Source of the DNA: Thiobacillus sp.
GTDB lineage: Bacteria; Pseudomonadota; Gammaproteobacteria; Burkholderiales; Thiobacillaceae
Direction: 5' to 3'
DNA: 45,958 nucleotides
Assembly: GCA_030692355.1 (NCBI GenBank)
Contig: JAUYCF010000095.1
Coordinates: 1-45,958 of the forward strand
Under the pieces are notes generated by a model, which was given only the letters and a program-made list of their open reading frames with translations, made no database searches and was not told the origin of the DNA. Shown one piece after another: positions 42,201 through 45,958 of this stretch (its first letter is position 1; each line of letters begins with the position of its first letter). The position numbers and the translations under genes were made by a program.

Positions 42201-42336
42201 GCGTCCACGGAATGCGGCGAGCCTCGCACGCCCTCTTGAGGGCACTTTCAAGCTCATGCCGCAACTGAGCCTCGTTCTGTGCAGCTTCAGCCGCAGAAGC
42301 TACTGCACTGACAAGCTGTAATGCGATTTTGGGCAC
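39217..42336 (-). CDS. Large N6-adenine methylase-type restriction-modification protein (type IIG-like)
   Basis: 1039 residues from GTG 42336. The gamma-class methyltransferase core is clear: motif X-like LGEFYTPDWLAEHG (363-376), SAM motif I DPTCGSGTF (390-398), GIDLNPLAV, and catalytic motif IV NPPW (584-587). Residues 45-100 look like a nuclease module with the spacing of PD-(D/E)xK enzymes: D64, then VVIEYE (E73, E75), then a Q94-containing helix; the usual ExK lysine is Glu here. The C-terminal part (about 700-1039) should hold target recognition. Length and layout match Eco57I-type fused enzymes (about 1000 residues). It is the last gene of the vsr-RHH-MTase operon. BREX PglX was considered, but no brx genes are near. 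Confidence 0.75.
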   Translation of the reverse strand: MPKIALQLVSAVASAAEAAQNEAQLRHELESALKRACEARRIPWTPFQLERALKEAGKPTKFADVAHGAVVIEYEPPRSFAGRANSKAKHARDQAEEYTALISAEEGRCLQDYVLVIWDGSHISFGSYGEQGVQWDGVIPFDVSAANRLLTLLKQDGRPLVHPQLLQSLVGPDSELGIALIPKLYASICQAESVPPSSKTKMLFTEWRRLFSQVVGFQPANMKTLLARQEISHNQHYEENPAAYLFALNTYIAVIAKVVAACALPHPSQNILDTTVPTAERLRAVETGELFEHSGILNMLSGDFFAWYLDDIGWETYRPHLEALFTKLSGVDFTIAKKHPNTTRDLFKGIYERFIPREVRHALGEFYTPDWLAEHGMDLIEWKTENALTDPTCGSGTFLLEALRRRRLEYGDGANARSLLAGLHGIDLNPLAVLVAKGSLAVFLSPFLDPSNPIRLPVYLADAINPARVSAGLFPSYSYVMQTELGPKEFSVPEKLIGHAEFFRVFGRIRDLIDADASAEKICSAIRLDIERMGLDGADIQALEGTIDNLVSLHNQGWNGIWCAILADRFAAGAIPRSTHVCGNPPWVKWSNLPEEYTKTIQAQCRQLGVFSNDKWVGGIEADISTVITYQAIYHYLAPSGRLGFFLPGSIFATPSSAGFRKFAVGPEGVRCRVLLVEDFDAISPFDGVTNLPRFLALERDAPTIFPVPYRVWTPGDTPVSKLRRSISAQEFREAATATDYVGVPVPGGDGGRPWLIGTAEEQAVFAKVFAGAERTYQARKGVTADRNGVFWVYETGRGDGNTVTVRNAATIGKTKGIPEITARIESEHLFPLLRGQGVKPFSAVPDKELHIIVPQRGMHGDSNLPVHSPLTFKFLNKFKAHLESRSSLKRFQKGQVFYSLWSTGEYTFSPFKVLWREIGKTFAAAYVGSASTDFASTKIVIPDHKLYFIPVETEAEAAYLTGFLNAPIISKSISAYASQLSLGVSVADYIHIPRFDERDEVKLSISEISSRLSKNSDSITDADLMVLNEKVKALLGVS

Positions 42337-42403
42337 TACGGCGACCCCCAGAATGTTGATCCATGCGCTGAAGCCAGGAGAAGCGTCTCTGCCAGCCCCA
42401 TCC

Positions 42404-43507
42404 CTACTTCTTTAACGTTTTCTTCGTTGTGCTCCTCAGCCCGGCACCCGTGAACAAGTGGCGGAATATCGCCTCGGCCAGCATGGGGGGAACCGCATTA
42501 CCGATCTGGGTAAACTTCGATTTTGTATCGCCCACTGGCTCGAAATCGTTGTGGAAAGTCTGGATACGCGCACACTCGCGCCAAGATAGGCGGCGGGGCT
42601 GCTCGAGCTTTGGCCGCGTCGGATCCGCGGCAAGGTGCTCGTACTCATCCGAGAAATCCCACCGCTGTTTCCAGCCGTCAGCGAGATTTGACCATATGAG
42701 CTTCATCACAGGGCTCGCGGGATGCAGCGTGATGTGCCGCCAATTGGCGACTACAGTATAAGCGGGTTCATCCCATTTGGCTTTCCGGTTCCTAGACATG
42801 AAGTACCAAGAAAAATGGCCCTCCGGGTCATGCGGACGCTCATAGAACTCGCCCTCTGGCCACCGCGGCAAGTCCTTGATAGCATCGCCATGGGAGGTAA
42901 AAGGCTTCAGCCCGCCATTTTTCTTTGTCGGCTTTCCGTGCGTTTCATCCGGGAAATCGAACACTTGGCCAAGATCTTTCCTGACGCCGACGATGAATAG
43001 GCGCTTGCGCGACTGCGGAACACCGTACGCCTTTGCATTAAGGACGTGGTGGCTGACGACATAGCCTGCCTCCCGGTAGGCGGTTTCCTGCTCCGCCAAG
43101 AAGCTTCCTGCACCCAGCTGTTTCAAGCCGGAAACATTCTCAACCACGAAATACTTAGGTTTGACGAGATTGACGACACGCAGGAACTGCTTATAAAGGT
43201 TCGTCCGCTCATCCCTTTCAGGGTCACGGTTTCCAGCCATCGAAAACGACTGGCACGGGTAGCCACCCACGACAATGTCGGCATTTGGGAACGTAAGGAT
43301 TTGCGATATGTCACCTTGCTTCACGTCTGCGCCAGGGAAATATTTCTCCAGCGTTTGGCAGGCATCTTCGAGAATGTCATTGGAAAAAACGACATGCCCG
43401 CCTGCGGCCTCAATGCCGAAATCCATTCCCCCACACCCGGAGAACAGCGATAGTACCCGGATGTCATCGCCGTTTTTTTCGAAAACACTATTCACAGTAT
43501 CCTGCAT
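42404..43507 (-). CDS. DNA (cytosine-5)-methyltransferase
   Basis: 367 residues. All diagnostic motifs appear in order: I FSGCGGMDFG (22-31), IV GGYPCQSFS with catalytic C85, VI ENV (123-125), VIII QSRKRLF, IX RRLSWRECARIQTF, X QIGNAVPPMLAEAI. It methylates C5 of cytosine; the recognition sequence depends on the segment between VIII and IX (about 200-290) and cannot be read here. It lies 5 bp after the ribbon-helix-helix gene and 67 bp before the large methylase gene. Partnership with Vsr is expected, since 5-methylcytosine deaminates to give T:G mismatches. Confidence 0.95.
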   Translation of the reverse strand: MQDTVNSVFEKNGDDIRVLSLFSGCGGMDFGIEAAGGHVVFSNDILEDACQTLEKYFPGADVKQGDISQILTFPNADIVVGGYPCQSFSMAGNRDPERDERTNLYKQFLRVVNLVKPKYFVVENVSGLKQLGAGSFLAEQETAYREAGYVVSHHVLNAKAYGVPQSRKRLFIVGVRKDLGQVFDFPDETHGKPTKKNGGLKPFTSHGDAIKDLPRWPEGEFYERPHDPEGHFSWYFMSRNRKAKWDEPAYTVVANWRHITLHPASPVMKLIWSNLADGWKQRWDFSDEYEHLAADPTRPKLEQPRRLSWRECARIQTFHNDFEPVGDTKSKFTQIGNAVPPMLAEAIFRHLFTGAGLRSTTKKTLKK

Positions 43508-43512
43508 CAGAT

Positions 43513-43725
43513 CTATTTTTCTTCCGGGCTACGGCCTGGCACCAAAAGGGGCCAGCGCGCCTTCAAATACCCATCGACCGCGTCGCGTACTACCCATGCG
43601 AGCGATACCCGGTGCTCCGCGGCGATTTTCTCCAGCACGGAGTACTGTTCTTCAGGAAAGCTGATGGAAGCGCGGACGCTGCGCTCTTGAATGCCGGCGT
43701 CCTGCCGTTTTCGCTGTATCGACAT
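43513..43725 (-). CDS. Ribbon-helix-helix protein, possible regulator of the restriction operon
   Basis: 70 residues from ATG 43725 (a TTG five codons upstream is less likely). The ribbon strand SVRASISF (16-23) and two helices PEEQYSVLEKIAAEH and SLAWVVRDAVDGYL (41-54) match CopG/Arc-type DNA-binding proteins. A basic N-terminal arm (MSIQRKRQ) precedes them. It lies between vsr (90-bp gap) and the cytosine methyltransferase (5-bp gap), a position where restriction systems often carry a C protein. Autorepression that times methylase against nuclease is inferred; an unlinked antitoxin-like role is the alternative, but no toxin is adjacent. Confidence 0.75.
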   Translation of the reverse strand: MSIQRKRQDAGIQERSVRASISFPEEQYSVLEKIAAEHRVSLAWVVRDAVDGYLKARWPLLVPGRSPEEK

Positions 43726-43815
43726 AGTATGTACCCGCAAAGTCGCCCGCCATGCTACACCAAAGTGGTGAATAGTGATGCATCGAAGCGGTTGGCTGAC
43801 TGCGCCGGCCTGCGC

Positions 43816-44244
43816 TTACTGGACGGAGGTATCCGGCCCGGCATGCATAAATTCGCGCAGGCGGCACTCCACGTCTTGCGAGTTCTTGATTTCGCACTCC
43901 CACAACTCAAGCACTGACCATCCCAGATCAGCTAGTGCCTCCAGGTTGCGTGCATCCCGAGCTTGGTTAGCTAGGATCTTCGGGCCCCAGTAGGCCTTAT
44001 TCGATTTCGGCTTTGACGCAAGGCGGCAGTTATGCCCATGCCAAAAACAGCCTTGGATCAGAATGATCTTGCGGTGGCGCGGCAGCACGATATCCGGTTT
44101 GCCGGGCAAATCCTTGCGATGGAGGCGGAATCGGTAGCCCATGCGATGCAACATTGAGCGTATCGCAATTTCTGGCTTGGTGTTCTTGCTATGTATGCGG
44201 CCCATGAGCCGTGACCGTTCATGTGGCGTCAGCGTATCCATCAT
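43816..44244 (-). CDS. vsr: Very-short-patch repair endonuclease Vsr
   Basis: 142 residues from ATG 44244, with GGAGG five bases upstream. Vsr nicks 5' of the T in T:G mismatches that arise from 5-methylcytosine deamination. Residue numbering lines up with E. coli Vsr: E25 in TKPEIAIR, catalytic D51 in GKPDIVLP, and H69 in GCFWHGH. The usual T63-H64 reads I63-Q64 here, a change next to the active site. Zinc-binding cysteine/histidine positions are partly visible (C66, H71, C73, C117). First gene of the island operon; it likely protects the methyltransferase's own target sites. Confidence 0.92.
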   Translation of the reverse strand: MMDTLTPHERSRLMGRIHSKNTKPEIAIRSMLHRMGYRFRLHRKDLPGKPDIVLPRHRKIILIQGCFWHGHNCRLASKPKSNKAYWGPKILANQARDARNLEALADLGWSVLELWECEIKNSQDVECRLREFMHAGPDTSVQ

Positions 44245-44440
44245 AGATGCCTCCATTGGCGGCCCAAACGCCTGCGAGCAATGTATAACGGCCCATCACC
44301 TTAGAATGCCAACAAAATGAACGAAGGCGCTGCTTAGCCTTGAGGAGAGTTGTTAACTTAGAGCCTTTCTCTATGACTGACCACAGCAGGTCGGGTTGCC
44401 CAGAAAAGCCAGAAACCAAAGGGTCAGATTCAAATAGACG
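44245..44440. other. Promoter-side spacer of the restriction island
   Basis: About 196 bp without a gene. It should contain the promoter for vsr and its followers. The segment AAGGGTCAGATTCAAAT at 44419-44435 resembles a boundary phrase I associate, from memory, with transposon-linked repeats in betaproteobacteria. No inverted mate is found in the window, so no mobile element is called. Confidence 0.35.
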
Positions 44441-44860
44441 CTAGTTTTTCTTCGATTCAACAGGCAAACCAGAAAGCGAATTTTTCAGCCACGCCTGCAA
44501 GGTGCCGCGTAACAGCTCTTCCTGCACCGGCAGCATCAAGGCGGCATCGATGCGCAGGCGGGCGCTGACCTTGTCGAGCGCGGCCTGGTGGGCGGCTTCA
44601 TAGAAAACCAGGATGCGGGTGTTGGGCGTACTTTGCGCCGCCGCCAGCAGGGATTCGAGGTTGGACAGGCGGTCGCGGAAATCGGTCTGGTGGTAAAAGT
44701 CCGCGACGATGACGGCGGGCGGGTTTTTACGCAGCAGGCTGATGGCTTTGCGTTCCGACCATTCGGCAACCACGGTGTAGCCCAGTTCCTGATACAGCTT
44801 CTTGTAGCCGGCCGTGCCGATGAAGGCATTGACCATGAGCAGGCTGGGGGGCGAACTCAT
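44441..44860 (-). CDS. Receiver-domain-like protein of unknown function
   Basis: 139 residues from ATG 44860 (MSSPPSLLMVNAF). The pattern of alternating strands and helices (LLMVNAFIGTAGYKKLYQ, VIVADFYHQ, RILVFYEAAH, LMLPVQEELL) resembles a CheY-like alpha/beta fold. D at AVIVADFYH could be the position of the phospho-acceptor, but the acidic pair near the N-terminus is missing, so phosphorylation is doubtful. No output domain is present. The start overlaps the TGA of an upstream reading frame (44857-44860), suggesting it was once coupled to another gene that is now mostly gone. Confidence 0.6.
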   Translation of the reverse strand: MSSPPSLLMVNAFIGTAGYKKLYQELGYTVVAEWSERKAISLLRKNPPAVIVADFYHQTDFRDRLSNLESLLAAAQSTPNTRILVFYEAAHQAALDKVSARLRIDAALMLPVQEELLRGTLQAWLKNSLSGLPVESKKN

Positions 44861-44970
44861 GCCGCGGGTTTTTTGCTGGCCGGTTTCTTGGTCGTGGCGG
44901 CCTTGGCGGGCGCTTTTTTGCCGCACAGGCCGCAGCTCAGGTGCGCACAAATTCCAGCAAGGGCTGAATC
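44857..44970 (-). pseudogene. Possible 3' remnant of a gene replaced by the Fic/XRE module
   Basis: An open frame of 37 codons ends ATGA-coupled to the receiver-like gene. It reads ...CAHLSCGLCGKKAPAKAA... and ends KKPASKKPAA. This Lys/Ala/Pro-rich end looks like a real protein tail, preceded by a Cys/His cluster. It has no start codon of its own: the frame is closed by a stop (44971-44973) inside the Fic gene's 3' end. Read as the leftover 3' end of an operon partner truncated when the Fic/XRE pair arrived. A chance GC-rich frame remains possible. Confidence 0.35.
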
Positions 44971-45524
44971 TCACGGCCGTCAGCGGCGCGCAGTGCCGCA
45001 ACATAGGCCCGGCGGGTCTCGCCGGCATCGACCAGATTGACCCGGCCCCATGAAAAGCGCGGCTGGCCAAGCCCTGCCAGCAGCAGGTCAGTGGCCAGCC
45101 GCGCATGACGGCCATTGCCGTTTGGGAAAGGATGAATCCACGCCAGCCGGTGATGAAACCGGGCCGCGATCTCGTCCGGCGGATAGGTGCCGTGCTCGAT
45201 CCAGTAGCGGCAGCCATCCAGCAGGTTTCGCAGATCGACGCCGATACGATGGGGAGCAACCCCGATATTGCGCTCCGTCAGACGGAATTCTCCGGCCCAG
45301 CGCCAGACCCGGCCAAACATCCGCTTGTGCAGACCTTTCAGGAACTTCTCATCGAGTACATCGCGCTTGCGCGCGAAGGCCCATTCCCCGGCTTCCAGAA
45401 TGTTCGCCTGTTCGGCTTCGTTCAGCTCGTGGCGAAGCGTGATGTAAGACGGGATCAGGCCTTCCTGTTCTTCCGGCGTCAGCGGCGTGGCGGCATCATC
45501 CTGGTCGAACAGGGGATCGGTCAC
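44937..45524 (-). CDS. Fic/DOC-family protein ('mobile mystery protein B')
   Basis: 195 residues from GTG 45524, which overlaps the stop of the XRE gene as GTGA, with GGAGG upstream. Fic enzymes transfer nucleotide or phosphate groups to proteins. The Fic loop reads HPFPNGNGRHAR (131-142); canonical HxFx(D/E)GNGRxxR has an acidic residue where N135 stands, a position that holds Mg2+ in AMPylating Fic proteins. The N-terminal region LTPEEQEGLIPSYITLRHELNEAEQANI and WRWAGEFR match the family found beside 'mobile mystery protein A'. It is probably the toxin-like half of a mobile two-gene module. Confidence 0.85.
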   Translation of the reverse strand: MTDPLFDQDDAATPLTPEEQEGLIPSYITLRHELNEAEQANILEAGEWAFARKRDVLDEKFLKGLHKRMFGRVWRWAGEFRLTERNIGVAPHRIGVDLRNLLDGCRYWIEHGTYPPDEIAARFHHRLAWIHPFPNGNGRHARLATDLLLAGLGQPRFSWGRVNLVDAGETRRAYVAALRAADGREIQPLLEFVRT

Positions 45525-45958
45525 GGCTCTTCCTCCCACAGCCCGGAACCGGCCTTCTCGATGATCTGGCGGACAAGTCGCTTCAGTTGCTCACTTTCGT
45601 CGCCCTTCTCGATGCCCTGGGCTTCGAGCGCCATCGTATGGCTGGCGGCAGCAAGCCGCTTTTTGGTGAGATGAAGCGCGCGCTCCTCGATCAGCGCATC
45701 GAGGGGTTGCCGGGGCACCAGCGCATAGACGAGGCGGCAATCCAGCGCTCGCGCCGCCCGTTCAAGGCTGTCGATCGTGACCGCGCCCCTGGCTTCGGCC
45801 TGCTCCAGCGTGAACACGCGCGGCTGGCTGACACCCAAGCGCTTTGCGAGCTGGGCGCTCGTCATGCCCAGGGCTTCGCGGATGGCTTTCACCCAGCCGC
45901 GCGGGGGGCGAGTCAGGGCCTCGATGTTGCCCAGCGTGCTCAAGCGTTTGTCGAGCTG
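45521..45958 (-). CDS. XRE-family regulator ('mobile mystery protein A'), 5' end cut by the window edge
   Basis: 145 codons are visible; the frame is open to the last base (QLDKRLSTLGNIEAL at the cut end), so the true start lies outside the window. A helix-turn-helix of the XRE type is clear: RGWVKAIREALGMTSAQLAKRLGVSQPRVFTLEQAE. The C-terminal part is helical and charged and ends GLWEEEP. It overlaps the Fic gene by four bases. Family members accompany Fic proteins on conjugative and integrative elements; as the upstream partner it probably acts as antitoxin and/or autorepressor. Confidence 0.85.
   Translation of the reverse strand, partial: QLDKRLSTLGNIEALTRPPRGWVKAIREALGMTSAQLAKRLGVSQPRVFTLEQAEARGAVTIDSLERAARALDCRLVYALVPRQPLDALIEERALHLTKKRLAAASHTMALEAQGIEKGDESEQLKRLVRQIIEKAGSGLWEEEP

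Noticed and set aside
39217-42336. BREX PglX methylase
   Set aside because: The size is near, but no brxA/B/C/Z/L genes accompany it; the neighbours are a cytosine methyltransferase and vsr.

Overview
The window reads as the replication-origin region of a GC-rich betaproteobacterial chromosome. A Thiobacillus-like or other Nitrosomonadales/Hydrogenophilales chemolithotroph is my inference; no marker in the window proves a genus. The evidence is the order mnmG-rsmG-parA-parB-atpIBEFHAGDC to the left and mnmE-yidC-rnpA-rpmH / dnaA-dnaN-gyrB to the right, without recF between dnaN and gyrB. The likely oriC is the dnaA-dnaN spacer (35190-35368), with one further perfect DnaA box upstream of dnaA (33767-33775). 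Two parS sites lie 11-13 kb away, one of them inside a protein-coding gene.

Left flank (1-4680): a perfect 32-bp palindrome with flanking direct repeats, possibly the edge of a mobile element, then a thioesterase/DinB pair. Next comes a three-gene cassette (SnoaL-like protein, unknown membrane protein, LysE/RhtB exporter) divergent from a MocR-type regulator. Repeated operator-like motifs lie between regulator and cassette.

Core region (5050-33615), almost all on the minus strand: glmU-glmS for UDP-GlcNAc synthesis; two OmpA-like paralogues, each followed by a terminator; the complete F1Fo ATP synthase operon; parAB; rsmG and mnmG; the ABC-F protein Uup; the 5-oxoprolinase operon pxpB-pxpC-pxpA; rhlE; an ABC exporter; mnmE, yidC, rnpA and rpmH. 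Three intergenic or operon-internal spots carry tandem heptamers of the form GGGGNNA. Two of these are arranged as inverted arms around a core of about 70 nt.

Origin and right flank (33616-45958): dnaA, oriC, dnaN and gyrB run rightwards. After the gyrB terminator an accessory island sits on the opposite strand, head-on to replication. It holds vsr, a ribbon-helix-helix protein, a C5-cytosine methyltransferase and a 1039-residue adenine-methylase-type (type IIG-like) protein, apparently one operon and a likely restriction-modification system with its own repair nuclease and possible repressor. Beyond it are a receiver-like gene and the 'mobile mystery protein' A/B pair (XRE + Fic). Their junction appears to retain the 3' tail of a gene that once overlapped the receiver-like gene.

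The best candidates for something under-described are the four-gene restriction island, the heptamer-armed elements, the Asp-to-Cys change in the second OmpA paralogue, and the gene-tail fossil next to the Fic/XRE module.
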